In this document: piece after piece, positions 1-11,323 of the stretch
Layout: every line of letters starts with the position of its first letter
Position numbering within the stretch: the stretch's first letter is position 1
From: Gymnopus androsaceus JB14
Taxonomy: Eukaryota; Basidiomycota; Agaricomycetes; Agaricales; Omphalotaceae
NCBI GenBank assembly: GCA_009733575.1
Contig: ML769795.1
Location: forward strand, 1 to 51,725
Direction of reading: 5' to 3'
DNA length: 51,725 nt
Notes under the pieces: generated by a model
Seen by the model: the letters and a program-made list of their open reading frames with translations, nothing else
Told to the model about the DNA's origin: nothing
Database searches by the model: none
Translations under genes and position numbers: made by a program

Positions 1-393
1 CCATGGGATTAGCAAAGGTTTGAAGGGGAGTGTTGGAATATCAAAGGTAAATATATTCTATCGAACTATACATGGAACGCTTTCTCGTAGTCTCCACTTG
101 TTTGTATCACCATCCCATGCACTCCACTGTTATTGTCTCGCAGACTCCACTCAGTCTCTCGCCGTATCCACCTGCTCTCTCTCAGTACCCACTTTACCGT
201 ATGCATAGTAGCCACAAGTATTCACGCAGTAGCCACTTGCCCGATATATCGTTTGTACTTAGGACTGTATATAAGCTTAGGTACCATACCCTGTAATACC
301 ACCGTTGTCCCCCATCGATCTGTGTGATCGTTACTACTAAATCCTGTGTGGACTTACTGCTGCTACTTCCTATTTAGGAACGTAACTCTAATA
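1..393 (+). mobile_element. 3' end of a Ty1/copia element (PPT plus LTR)
   Basis: Bases 1-30 are the reverse complement of 16765-16794, the inner edge of the copia element at 16402-22105. They end in the purine run GAAGGGGAG, the expected polypurine tract. A 363-base LTR (31-393) follows, starting TGTTGGA and ending TCTAATA, the same length as both LTRs of the other element. It is closer to the 3' LTR at 16402-16764 than that LTR is to its own 5' partner. The rest of this element lies left of the window, so completeness cannot be judged. The five bases after the LTR are AGCAG; the matching target duplication would be outside the window. Confidence 0.9.
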
Positions 394-437
394 AGCAGAG
401 CCAATTACAAAAGCCACCAGCCCATCCTACGCAGCGT

Positions 438-1805
438 TTGCTACATGCTCTACTCATAGGCCTTGATCCTATGAACGATGCTATTCCAATCACTCAAATT
501 CAGCAAATTAAGCATCTCTTACTTGGTTTGGGCCTGGCCGTACCTCTTCAAGATGCATCCTATATGGTTGCTTTTCATAGGAAAAACCGTGTTACGTTAA
601 TAGGTTGTCTGAATGAGAGACTCGCTCGCAAGGTATACAACAATGTTTCTCCGGAATGGGCAAGATATTATTTAATAGACGTTGTCAGGAGGTGCGTACG
701 TGATGTGAAGTACCTGCTAACTCCAGTCACTGACCGAAATTTACGTAGCTCTTGTCCACCTAAGGAGACTCTGAATATTGGAACGATCAATGTCGCAATG
801 TAGTTCTGAAACTACCTGCTCTTGATGAAGTTGCATCTTTAGATGCTGCTCCTTGGGTGCTCGCATGGCACCACTGGAATTCTGTGAAAGTGATTGGGTT
901 TCACATGGCAGACTCAGCACAAGCATTTTACAATGCAATTTTGATATTATTTGCAAAAGTACTGGGTGATAGAGAACGTTCACAGGTGATGATTTTTTTC
1001 ACTCTGCCAATGAGCTTAAAATGATGAGTGGACTGCAGATAACCAAGTTGTATGGTGTGCATCATGTTGATTCTTGCAAAAAGACAATCTCTTCCCTGAA
1101 TAATTTGGGTAATGCGCTGCCTCTACAGAATGCACCCTACATTGTGACTTTCCACCAATGCCAGGGTAGTATGGGCATTGTTGGCTTTTCAAAGCAGGAA
1201 ACTGCTCGCATGTTTTTTATTGCCTTAGACATGCCAAGGATACTTTTTGAGAGGCGCCATTCACAGGTCTGGTTTGTCCCCAGGCATATTTTTACTCTCC
1301 TATGGCGGTAGCGATTGGATTGACCGCTGCAAATCCCAAGTAATGCAGCTCCCGTCATTGCAAGAGGAATATCCCCACCGGCACAGGGAATTTACCTCGT
1401 AGCCTTTCATCACATTGATCATGTAGGAATGATCACTGTTGCTTCTGAGGACTCAGCGAGAGAGGTGTATGGAGCTATCTCAGAGGATTGGGCCAAAATC
1501 CTAATCAATCGCCAGGGAGATCAGGTAGATCTTTTAACTTTGCTTGCTCACATACTGACTATGGCTTCAAGCTATTGGCATTGCGTGGCTGCAGCATCTA
1601 TATCCAGGAGTGTCTAGAATCAGCTAGCAAGCTGAAACAACTCCAGGCTACAGTGCCCTTGCAAACTGCTCAATTTATTGTTGCCTATCATCAGAACACT
1701 TGAGTCAGGCTATTTGGCTTCAACCATGAAGCTGCCGCTCAAGGCGTATATGATGCTATCTCAGATTGTTGGGCAAAAATTATTGTTAATTGTCATTCTG
1801 ATAAG
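438..1805 (+). pseudogene. Relic gene of five tandem repeated exons, unknown family
   Basis: Five exon-like blocks encode versions of one module of about 50-75 residues. The core reads PLQxAxYIVAFH, then VxxIGF, then an alanine-rich helix ARxVYxAISxxWAKIL. Each block ends at a splice-donor-like GT, at 692, 986, 1267, 1525 and 1806, so exon ends are spaced 294, 281, 258 and 281 bases. Acceptor-like AG sites (for example 1038 and 1571) begin the next block. The layout predicts two strands and a helix per module; this is inference. Block 5 carries an in-frame TGA at 1701-1703, and blocks 2 and 4 have no clean upstream frame, so the gene looks eroded. A copia LTR ends 45 bases upstream and may have removed the 5' end. 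I do not recognise the family. Confidence 0.55.
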
Positions 1806-2084
1806 GTACTTATGCCTCTTACTCCAATGTGTTTGCCTTTCTAATTAGATTGCAGCCTCTTAGAAGCCACGGTTTGCTATCCTGGATACAGAAATGTGAA
1901 GATGAAGTTCAGTGTTTGGTTCCTTTGGATTCACTGTTGCAACTGTGATTGTTCTGTAATCTTGTCCAGTCTTAATATCTCCTCATATGCCAATGACAAA
2001 ATGACAGAATGAAATTCTGTGTCTTTCTCCATGTAGTTGATGTGCTTATTGATACTTCTGTGCTGCTCAGTCCAGAGAGGTCTC

Positions 2085-2217
2085 AATCTCAATACTTCCG
2101 TATGTTGAATATATACTGTAATCAACAGGCAAGGGATCCAACACAAGAACAGCAATAAAGAGTACACACAAACTACTTTTGTATTCCTGGGGGATATGTT
2201 ACAAGGCCGGTATTCCA
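2085..2217. repeat. Relic of amidohydrolase 5' flank, left part
   Basis: This stretch aligns with 10935-11055 and 13070-13195, the regions upstream of the amidohydrolase copies. Shared words are ACTTCCGTA, TACTGTAAT, GGATCCAACA and AACTACTTTTGTATTC. It is interrupted at 2217 by the transposon at 2218-4259 and resumes at 4260. No amidohydrolase coding sequence lies beside it. Confidence 0.7.
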
Positions 2218-4259
2218 GGATTATTCTATTTGACAACCCCCTTGTTGTGAAACAACCCTTTCCTTATCTAGCAACCCGGTTGTTGTCACAAATGGTCACA
2301 GTTCACCAAATATGTCAAATAAGCAAACATTGAGTATTTCATAAATTTTTTTATTGTGACTTACTTATTTCTTCAGAATAAGGTAGTCTCTTATAAACAG
2401 ACAACTACATGATCGTAACGATGTGTAGAGAGTCTGTCACCTAAGGCGGATCATTTGGGCACTTGTATTTAGATGCCGATATCTGATGTAATCTCCTCCG
2501 ATCCAACTCGGACCGACTCGGAACGCTGCCAAAACGCTGTAGTTCTCCAACATTCATCCAGTCTGCTGCATTGCGAAAGCATAAATGCATTGAATTTTGG
2601 CTCTTAAATGACTTTCTTGAGTCAAGGGCTTAATACAAATAAATTCATGCAAGTTTGCTATTAGAAGAGAGGTGACTGAGTATACTTAGTGTTAATTTTT
2701 GGTTGATTTCAGCCATTATTTCAAGGGAAAGTGAAGCTCATAAGGCAATATTACACTGGTGTAGGCCAGGAAACTCTAAAACAACTTAAGTGCAGTGTTG
2801 AACATTGAAATGAAGACACTGGTGTGGTTTTGGCAGGGCGCCAAGATTATGTAAGATTAGTAATAAGACACAAGTGCCCAAGCGGCCGATACTTAAAAAA
2901 TAGACTAAGAATAAAGAGGGTAGGGAAGCAATGGCCACAAGCAGTGAGGGTCAAGGACATTTGCAGCAGCTAGCTAAGTACCTAAACAATGGATTGGTTT
3001 GTGAGTACAAAATATTACAGCATTTTTGGAAAACCTTGTCCAAATCAATTTTGTTGATGGCAATAATTCAATAAATAAATATAATTCTAAAAGGGAAGCA
3101 CTCTTCCTGCTGTCAGACAACTGCCAAGTCAGCCTCATATTCTGGTGGTTGAGCTTGTTCACTGTGTTGGGCAACATCCAGCACAGTGAACAAGTACAAA
3201 ATACTGACTATCCTTAGATAGTGATGTGCCGGCCCGGCTTTGGCCCACAGGCCCTTGGCTTTAGCCTGGAGAAATTGAAGCCGGGCCCTACTAGGAGGGC
3301 TCCGGTTGGCCCGGCCTGGCTTTGGCCTAAGCCGCGGCTTTTCAGGTGGCTGTGCATACATCCTGTATGTGGAAATCTTTGAAAAATTCTTGAAGCAAGG
3401 TCTTACAGGGAGCCATGTATCACAATTGATACTGTAATTAAAGCGTATACTATCACTGGTAACTGAAAGGGAGCATCAAAGGAACTTTCATGATTGAATG
3501 TTACTGTCCCAAAATGGAAAGACAAAGCTAGCAATGTGCCGGAACTAGAATTTACACTCAAAATGTTAAACAATGAATTCCGATCATTCAAGAGTGTACA
3601 AATAGGCTGGGAAATTTCACAAAAAATGACATTAAATACCTGCGAAAAATAGCTGAAAAGCCCCGGCTCAGGGCTTGAAAAATCTGAAGCCGGGCCAAAG
3701 GTCAGGGCCCGGCTTTTGACGGCCTGGCTTGGCTTGGCCCGGCCCATGGCTTTCAGGCCGAGCCGGCACATCACTACTATCCTACCCTTGATCTAGACAA
3801 GCAGTCAGCCTTGTAACCTTGTTATAGGTATACTAGCATGCTGAGAGGTACTTAGTATCCAATATACATAACTTTACAGTCAGATTTTAGTAGTCTACTC
3901 TGTGATATGGTGTGCAGTGGAGGACATGCATGGAGCACTCACCATTGAGTTGCAGTTACATAAGTAGCATAACTAAGGGAATTTCTATTGGATACAGTAC
4001 TATGAAAGAACTTGAAATACAAGCAGTATGTATCATGTAAGAGCTTAGGTACCCAATGCCATCTAGTACCATAGTAGCAGTGGCAAAATGAAAGTAAGCA
4101 CTAGCTTAGACAAGGTCACAAGGACATAAATATTTGAAGAAAAAAAAAAGCAAAGTCACACTTCAATATGTGTGACAGGGTTGCTGAATAACACTTCAAG
4201 AGGGTTGTCAGATAAGGGGGGTTGTTGTCAAGCAAGGGGGTTGTCAAATAGAATGATCC
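2218..4259. mobile_element. Non-autonomous MULE-like DNA transposon, 2042 bp
   Basis: The ends form an inverted repeat: left GGATTATTCTATTTGACAAC, right (reverse complement) GGATCATTCTATTTGACAAC, continuing with about 60 imperfect bases rich in CAACCC. The element is flanked by the perfect 9-base direct repeat GGTATTCCA at 2209-2217 and 4260-4268. A 9-base target duplication with long TIRs is typical of Mutator-like elements, so the superfamily is inferred. There is no long ORF and no transposase, so it would need one supplied in trans. A second transposon sits inside it at 3219-3776. Confidence 0.75.
3219..3776. mobile_element. GC-rich hAT-like MITE nested in the MULE-like element
   Basis: The ends are inverted copies: TAGTGATGTGCCGGC on the left, and GCCGGCACATCACTA on the right. 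The subterminal 70-100 bases are packed with GGCCCGGC/GCCGGGCC words on both sides, while the middle is AT-rich. The direct repeat CTATCCT lies at 3208-3214 and 3777-3783, with four extra bases on the left, so the duplication is imperfect. TAGTGATG-type ends suggest hAT. No coding capacity is seen. Confidence 0.65.
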
Positions 4260-4315
4260 GGTATTCCATGCATGATTACAACTCACTGATGGTGGTTTAC
4301 AACTCTCGATGCACA
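4260..4315. repeat. Relic of amidohydrolase 5' flank, right part
   Basis: It begins with the second copy of the 9-base target duplication, then matches 11046-11095, including ATGATTACNACTCAC and TTACANCTCTCGA. It continues the repeat interrupted at 2217, so the two halves were contiguous before the transposon inserted. Confidence 0.65.
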
Positions 4316-4739
4316 GGTACTGGCACTGTGCGCGCCTATCATCTGGAGCTATTGCCTACTCAGTTTGAAGTCAAGAAGGTGCATATCACATATCCAAACA
4401 ATGTATTGTTGCAGGGTTAGAGGAAAACTGAAGATCATGTATGGGTGCGCTATTACCTGTTATAACTTATATGCACTGTAGGCAGCAAGCATGGGCCAAA
4501 TAATGCACAATGTCATATGTAACATTGTTTCAGCTTATTTGTGCTGTTTAGAGTCTTTAGACACTCCAAAAGATAGTTTGAGGCTTGGTCAAAAAAAAAA
4601 AAAATTCAGGCCTTCCTACCCCCAGTACAGGATTCTCCAGCATGGAGGCCCTTGATCTTTGCCCCGGTTCACCACAAAGGATGCATTGGCTACAATTTTT
4701 CAAACTAGTTTTGACCAAAAATTCCAGATTGAGAACCTT

Positions 4740-5480
4740 TGAACTTCCAGTTGAGATGGTACAGGCACTGATCTCATCTTAGAGGAACGAAACATTTCTA
4801 AGGCCCAATCAACCCTCAAGTCCTACATAGAAATTTAAAATGCAATACAGAAATGGATGATATTTTATACATACCTTTAGCTCTACAGCAAACAACTTTT
4901 CCAGCTCGCTGTGAAGTTCGGCTGCTCGTTTTCCAATGGAACCATTCATTTGGTCAACCGAGTTGAGATTCTCCATTAATCTGATGACCTCCTCCAAAAC
5001 ACTGCGTGGTTAACCTTCAGTGTCACTTTGACAGGTGAAGGTTGGTTTACATTACTTTCTGAGTTTATGATCGTCACATTGCACCTGAAATCGTATGTGC
5101 TCTTCGCACTCCAAGAATCGCGTTGGCTCGAATGCCATAGCCTCCAAATAAAATTGTGCATGGTAAGCAGCGTGGATCGGCAAAACTGCCATTGTTGGCC
5201 ATCGTAACCCATCTCTACTCATGAGCCAGGGATCTTCAATTTCTGTGAAGGGACTTCTCTGAAATCATAAGAAGTCAGCATTCAGAGGAAGAGGGTGAAA
5301 TGCAATGGAGAGCAATAAGTTTACCAGCCAAAACTAGGTACCAACCTTAGCCAGCTCCAAGCAGACACGTCCTAGTGAACCAATTTCGCTTCCAGGAGCA
5401 TGAGAAGCGAGGAATCTTTTGCTGTAGTTGTATTGTTCTCGCCTGTCCAGATCCATGATAGTGGGGAACTGAAAACTTTG
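4740..5480 (-). pseudogene. Tandem copy of the 3' part of the kinase gene
   Basis: Read on the minus strand, this region repeats exons of the neighbouring kinase gene. One block reads VLPIHAAYHAQFYLEAM at about 5120-5210, against VLPLHAANHAQFYLEAM at about 6000-6080. Another reads EEVIRLMENLNSVDQ at about 4950-5000, against EEVIRLMENLKVDQ at about 5830-5890. The GHACLDLSK exon at about 6240 has a counterpart near 5350. Even the following non-coding sequence (AGGCCCAATCAA) is repeated. The kinase core is absent here. It could be a duplicated 3' end retained in a longer transcript or a dead remnant; I favour a remnant. Confidence 0.6.
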
Positions 5481-5699
5481 AGACAAAGTTTACCAGCTGA
5501 TACTACTAGGTACAAACCTTAGACAGATCCCAGCAGTTGCGTCCTGGCTGAGAAACCTTACTTCTAGTAGCATGAGAAGTGGGGATAGAGAGAGCTTGTT
5601 CACGGAAGCTCTCACCTCTGAACTTCCAGTCGGAATGGTACATCTCTGAAAGGCACCGATCTCATTGTTGAGGAGCGAAACAGTTCCAGGGCCCAATCA

Positions 5700-7826
5700 A
5701 TCCAAAAGTACTACACATAAATTAAAAATACGATACAGATATGGTCAATAGTAAACACACCTTTATCTCTACAGTAAACAACTTGTCCAGCTCAATGGTG
5801 AGTTTTGCTGCCCGATTTTCAATAGAATCATTGATTTGGTCGACTTTGAGATTCTCCATTAATCTGATGACCTCCTCCAAAACACTACGTGGTTAACCGT
5901 CAGTGTCACTGTGACAGGTGAAGGTGGTCAATACACAGTACCTTCTGAGCTTATGATCATCACATGTCACCTGAAACAGTATGTATCCCCACTCCAAGAA
6001 TCGCGTTGACTCAGATGACATAGCCTCCAGGTAAAATTGTGCATGGTTAGCAGCATGGAGTGGTAAAACTACCATTGTTGGCCATTGCGCACCATCTAGG
6101 TTGGGAAACTGAGGATTTTCGGGATCAACGAGGGGACTGTTCTTCAAAAACAAAAATCAGCGCTTGGTGGGAGAGGGTGAAATGCAATGGAAAGCAATAA
6201 GTTTGCCGGCTGATATTACCAACCTTAGATAGATCCAAGCAGGCATGTCCTAGCAGAGCAATAGGAGGACTTGTCCACAACTCATCTATGAATCCTGTAA
6301 CACTTTGCCTATCATTGGGATTCACCCAGCATTTCTCCACTGCTCCCCATAGTCCATCAGAGAATCCCTCTGCAGGGCGCGAGGGTCGATAGCCATTGAT
6401 CACTTGATTAAATACCGCATAATCAAGCTTTATCTCGGAGAAAGGAGGAGCACCAGTAACAATCTATAACTTCATACTCAACACCAACTCAACACCTTCA
6501 TCTAAATCACAAAAAATAGTTACCTCAAAAACTGTGCAACCAAGCGAGTACATATCTGTTGAAGTGGACGGTCTTGAATGTGTTCTATAATCAAGCAATT
6601 CTGGAGCCATCCATCTGGTACTTCCGCGGGTACCGTCTCCTGTTGAAGATAGAGTCTGCAATGTGCTCATCATTCCTGCTAGACCGAAATCAGCGAGATA
6701 ACATTGCCCAAGATCAGATACCAGGATGTTAGCCTACATCCAGTGTTTCAGTTTAAAAGTGACTAATAAAAAGAAGGAACAGTGAACATACGCCTTTGAG
6801 ATCCCCATGGACTACTGGTGGATTTTGCGTATGTAGGTATGCCAGCCCTTTAAAAATATTCGATATCTGTGATGTGACTAGAATAAGTGTTTGGATGTTC
6901 AATAAAGCTAATAGGACTTGCAATTCCCATCTTGTTGACTTCAGGATGAGTACGCAGATAATCCATAACATTGCCATTGCTACACCATGGCAAAGTCAAG
7001 CAATAGCTTTCAGGGAAAAGTTCCACGTTTGTACCCAGAAATGGAAGGACATTTGGATGTTTTAACTGGCTCCAAACAAGTGCTTCTTGGGAGAATTCCT
7101 AGAACACAATGAGCGGGTATTCAAGAAGTATAGCGGAGCAGAAAATACCTTGAATAACTGTCTCCTTGTGGCCTCTGTGGTAAAGACCCGAAGAACCTTG
7201 AGACATACAGGATCCCCATTTGCTTTTTTCCCTTTCCAAATATCCTACAATAGAATACTAATTAACGATCGAGACTTGTAGTGCCATAACATTGAAGATA
7301 AAATGTGTCTACCGAGAACCCTCCACCCCATTTCGGATGGTTTCCGTCCTTCATAAGACCTCTCACATAAAGTGAAGAGGGTAGCATCTCAAATTCTCGT
7401 GAAATGCGCCGAGTACATCTGAATAGTTCAAATTTGAAGTCATCTTCTGCTGAGAGCTTTGATTCCTATTACGAAGCACAGATCAACTTCAAGGAATCGG
7501 TCTGAATAAAGATTACATACCCAGTGAAGCAGCTCAAGAAGGATGTTAATGCGAGACGGTGTATTCCATTCTGCATAATTCCATGGTTCTTTACTGGCAA
7601 GAATATTCCGAAATAAGGCATCATCAAATTTGACAGTGAAATCATCGTGATTATCCGTCGAATGAATAGACCATACCCCGTTAGTTGACCGTTCGAGATG
7701 TGCCTGCGTCTGGCCGTGGCAGTCAATGACTTTGCTGGTAATGTTCACTGTCTGAGATTCTGGGCGGAGGTTACGTTCTGCAACCTGAATACGACTGCAA
7801 GTTGAAGTTGAATCGCGGCGGCTCAT
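5700..7826 (-). CDS. Protein kinase of the fungal TKL-like type
   Basis: The ATG at 7826 opens an exon coding about 100 residues, MSRRDSTSTCSR onward. Short introns follow, for example one starting GTATGTAATC after LLELLHW. The kinase domain then appears in order: KANGDPVCLKVLR with the ATP-binding lysine, EALVWSQLKHPNVLPFLG, LAYLHTQNPPVVHGDLKG (catalytic Asp), CYLADFGLAG (DFG) and TRWMAPELLDYR (APE loop), then SLGCTVFEVVTGAPPF and a lobe with WVNPNDRQ. All key catalytic residues are present, so an active serine/threonine-type kinase is expected. After the domain comes an extra region of unknown role (LPLHAANHAQFYLEAM, EEVIRLMENLKVDQ). The 3' end is uncertain because this part is repeated downstream; I place it near 5700. 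Confidence 0.75.
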
Positions 7827-8269
7827 GTTTGTTCTAGTCTAACAGTGAAGAGTGGTGGAGGAAGGAAGGAAGGAAAGTTTATTATACGGCATGGTCCAAG
7901 TGTTGAACGCCGGTTCCAGAGCATCCACACCATCGTCTCTGGGGCTTCTGCTAGCCGAAAGGAAAGGAAGGAAGACGAGGCGATGAAGAATGTGACACAT
8001 GGATGGATCAACAGCAGTATGGTATTACTCGATCCCGTCAAGAAGGACCGGAATACAATCAAAAGGTCATAAGTGCATTCTCTACTTATACAATAATCAA
8101 CGCGCATCGCATTCAACTCCGAGTCCCAACATCTTACATACGTCGATTCCGAGTCACCTGGCAGTGAGCATCAGCTTCAAGTTTCTTTTTCCAGACGACA
8201 AAGGTAAGCTGTCAATATTGATATCAAAGCTGTTTATTTTTCATTCAATATGTGCAGCATTTTGAATAT

Positions 8270-8990
8270 TCTAGGCATTGGCAGCGTACCACTCGTGACT
8301 TCTACTAAGTGTCTCACATTTAAGGTCTCATAAGCTCGGGAATTCAGAGAAATAAAATATTTAGCAGGGAATAACAATTGCTCTGCACAGCATTCTCATC
8401 AGTAAATTAAGGAAATGTTCATAATTGATTATCATATGTCAAACCAAATATAATATAGGTATAATTGCTATAATCGTGATGCAATATTTGACCCAAATGA
8501 TAATCGCTTGTACGCGATTATACTTTTGCGAGCTTTTCGGTAATTCCTATACCTAATATCCATTAGCTCTAAACTCTGTTCCTACTGAGCATTTCAACCC
8601 ATGCAGGTCGCTCATTCCAGTTTGAAGGATGAATTCCGTGAGAGTATCAACGTATTTCAATCGTATGAGACTATTGTAGTATACTATATGGATGATACCT
8701 CTACATGATGAGTTATAACCTCCGGGCCACAGTGCTGCAGAATTGCTGCTTGCTCGTCATTGCTGCTCAATATCACAGGTTCACTTGCTTAAATGGAAGA
8801 CAATGCTAGATTTTCGAACAAATGAAAGATGTAGTTTCAAAAAAAAATCATATTCAGAGCAGCGAGTAAATACATAGTAATGGACAAGTTACATAGTAAC
8901 ATAACTAATAGTAATAAGTATAATACTAATAGCATCTGATAGCGTGCAGTGCGCAGTCAAAGGATTAGTAGAAGTTGCGGGAGCACAAAG
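8270..8990. other. Gene-free stretch
   Basis: AT-rich sequence with no convincing ORF, splice pattern or repeat boundary that I can see. Related TATAATCG/CGATTATA words occur around 8470-8525, but I could not define an element. Confidence 0.5.
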
Positions 8991-8999
8991 TATGTACTT

Positions 9000-9515
9000 A
9001 AAAGTTCGACACAAATAGACGAAATAGACCTGGAAAAAAAAAAGAGTAAGGGTTGAACTGACAGGGTAACGATATGATGCTTACCACCTCCAAGATATCG
9101 GAAACTGTATAAAATGTAAATGGAACTATCAAAAAGCGGCTAGCAAAAAATGAATTAGGGGTAGAAAAGGGGTAAGTAAACTTAAGTAAACAGACAGAGC
9201 AGCTCACCGTGAAAATCGGACTGGAATGGGGAAAAAGAATCAGTTGCAGTCCAACTGTACTTTGAAAGGAGTGAGATTGCTCACCACCGAACGACACTAG
9301 ATGATACAATGAGATGATTTATTTAAGCTAAAGGCCACCAAAAAAAAGCTCACTCTTAAGCCTACCAGGTATTCATCATACCCATGAAGGACTACATCCG
9401 ACTTGTGCTTGAAAATCTTGGAGAAGAAAGCAGGAAGTCCGAAGGAAGGAAGAAGAAAAAAACTGAAGTCACTATCGGAAAAAGTGACACTTTTTATTCG
9501 TTGTACAGCTGGCAT
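9000..9515 (-). CDS. Possible short spliced hypothetical gene or fragment
   Basis: The minus strand offers MPAVQRIKSVTF from 9515, with a plausible donor GTAGGCTTAA after HGYDEYL (about 9366). Acceptor-like AG sites at about 9300 and 9150 would join SFGGEQSHSFQ and further short blocks. The phase works for the first junction, but the products are short and phenylalanine-rich, and I recognise no domain. It may be chance. Confidence 0.15.
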
Positions 9516-9619
9516 AGGGTTGTGCCAGTGTGTATTTTGCTGTGGACGGGGACCTGAGTTGATCGTGGTCCATCAGGTTACTGTACCGCGTTCGCGTAAC
9601 TAATTTAAACCCTTGGGGA

Positions 9620-10714
9620 TTGATTGTACATACATACAGTAGACTTCAACACTGAGTCTCTCTGAGTCTGCAACGAAGTCGCCGACTCTACTTTGGCGTA
9701 ACCCTTGGGGGCCGGGAAGGCCTGCAGACTTGAAGTAGACTCACACCAAAGTTGCGATTTGCACCTAGTGTCATCGAATTGACTCGGAGCCAACTCAGAG
9801 CTGCATTAAAAATATTTAAGTCTACTTAGACTGATAGTAAAGCCTTCTGAAGAGGCTTGAGAAGCAGACCGTTCAGATGTTCAGGAAAACCAATAGGCAT
9901 TGGGCTAAACTGGTGCAACAATAGTGCAACGAAGATGTATACATCTATAATAATGAAACCAATGTTAGTTGGCCTCATAAACCAACTATAAGATTATTGA
10001 ACAGCAACATACTATTATAAACTTGAAGAAAGCTTTAATTTGGTTTATAGACCTATAGAAAGAATATGAAAGAATTACCATGTAATAGAGTACGGCCAAA
10101 ATATTTCCTCTGAATTGCAACAGCATGGAAGATGAAAGCAAGATTGAAAACATTTGAGCATTAGTTGAGATGATCACATAATGCCACAGTGTCGTATAAT
10201 AATTACACCCATCTCACAATCACTTTTAATCTGGTCGGATGATTCCATCAATATTGTATCCCATTTAAATCGAATGCAATGTCGCGGATATATTCTTGGA
10301 TATTTAAATTTGTACAATCGCTCACAGTATTTTCCGTGATTTACTGATGCTACAGCACTTTATATCACCGTCCAGTGCTGTACAGAGGGATTACACTAAT
10401 TGCAGCCAGCACAATAGAACGATAAAGAACGCGCGTCACGCGTGAGTACAGCACATAGGACCTTAGACTGCAGACTGTGGCATCACTACAGCATATGAAT
10501 TAGGATAAGCATTGCTAGATATATACCCATGTCAAACGTGCTGTAAGTGCTATGGGCACTGTACAGCACTGTAGAAAGCGTACAGCTCACCTAGGTTTGC
10601 TGATGATGGCTTCAGAAATGATATTAAGGGATTAACATGGGCCCGATTAAAGCTCAACTCTAGAAACAATCTACTGCCGATGTGTTTGTTCCAGAGCTCC
10701 AATCTGTCGTGGTG
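9620..10714. other. Gene-free stretch with repeated short motifs
   Basis: No supported gene. Between 9636 and 9830 GACTC/GAGTC words are unusually frequent. Between 10340 and 10590 the words CAGCAC and GTGCTG recur, including TACAGCACTGTAG near the right end. Both clusters look like degraded transposon ends, but no clear boundaries or target duplication were found. Confidence 0.4.
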
Positions 10715-11130
10715 TCATAAAAAAAGGTAACGTCCCGCGTTTCAGCGAAGTTGCCCAGACCGGCGTCTAGTTCCTCGAGAGTCGAGAGTTGCACACTGTT
10801 GGCACACTGAGATTGAGTCGTGTAATCTATCTATCTAAGCCAGTGCGAAGGAGGCAACCATTTCAAAACTTGTAACTCGTCGATACATACAATACGTCCC
10901 TACAGGGAAAATTATGGCACCCTCAGTACTTCCGTACGTCAAAAATATACTGTAATATTTAACAGGTAAAGGATCCAACATATGAAAAGCCTGAGAGTAC
11001 CCACAGACTACTTTTTTCATTCCCGGGGGATATCCTGTGATGCCGGTATTCCATCCATGATTACGACTCACCGATGATGGCTTACAGCTCTCGAAACGCT
11101 GTCATAACTTCGGAGGTCCGTTGTAATCAC
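10715..11130 (-). repeat. Amidohydrolase upstream region without its gene (unit 0)
   Basis: This aligns with the upstream region of the intact amidohydrolase gene (12895-13230): CGCGTTTCAGCGAAGTTG, CGAGAGTCGAGA, the GTCCCTACAGGGAAAATTAT block, ACTTCCGTACGTCAAAAATA, and GGATATCCTGTGATG. It ends at the same point, TTGTAATCACTAGCTG, where the 3' flank of the next gene begins. A gene should follow on its left (minus strand), but 10600-10714 shows no coding similarity. It is therefore a third, gene-less unit of the tandem array. Confidence 0.75.
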
Positions 11131-11323
11131 TAGCTGTCGTATTCAAGAGGACAATCCTTTTCATATTTTTTGTCTGGCGCAGAGAACATAACTTACCGCA
11201 GGATCAAACCAAAGAGCGAATGAACACTATCAAATTGAGTGTTCAAATAGCAATCCTGCTTGACCTGGTGAAGAGATGAAATCCTGGGCATAAGGTGCTG
11301 CGACATGTACAAAACATACACAT

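Noticed and set aside
2974..3361. Overlapping short ORFs on both strands inside the nested transposons
   Set aside because: They cross the MITE boundary, have no homology I can recognise and mirror each other; the region is explained by terminal repeats.
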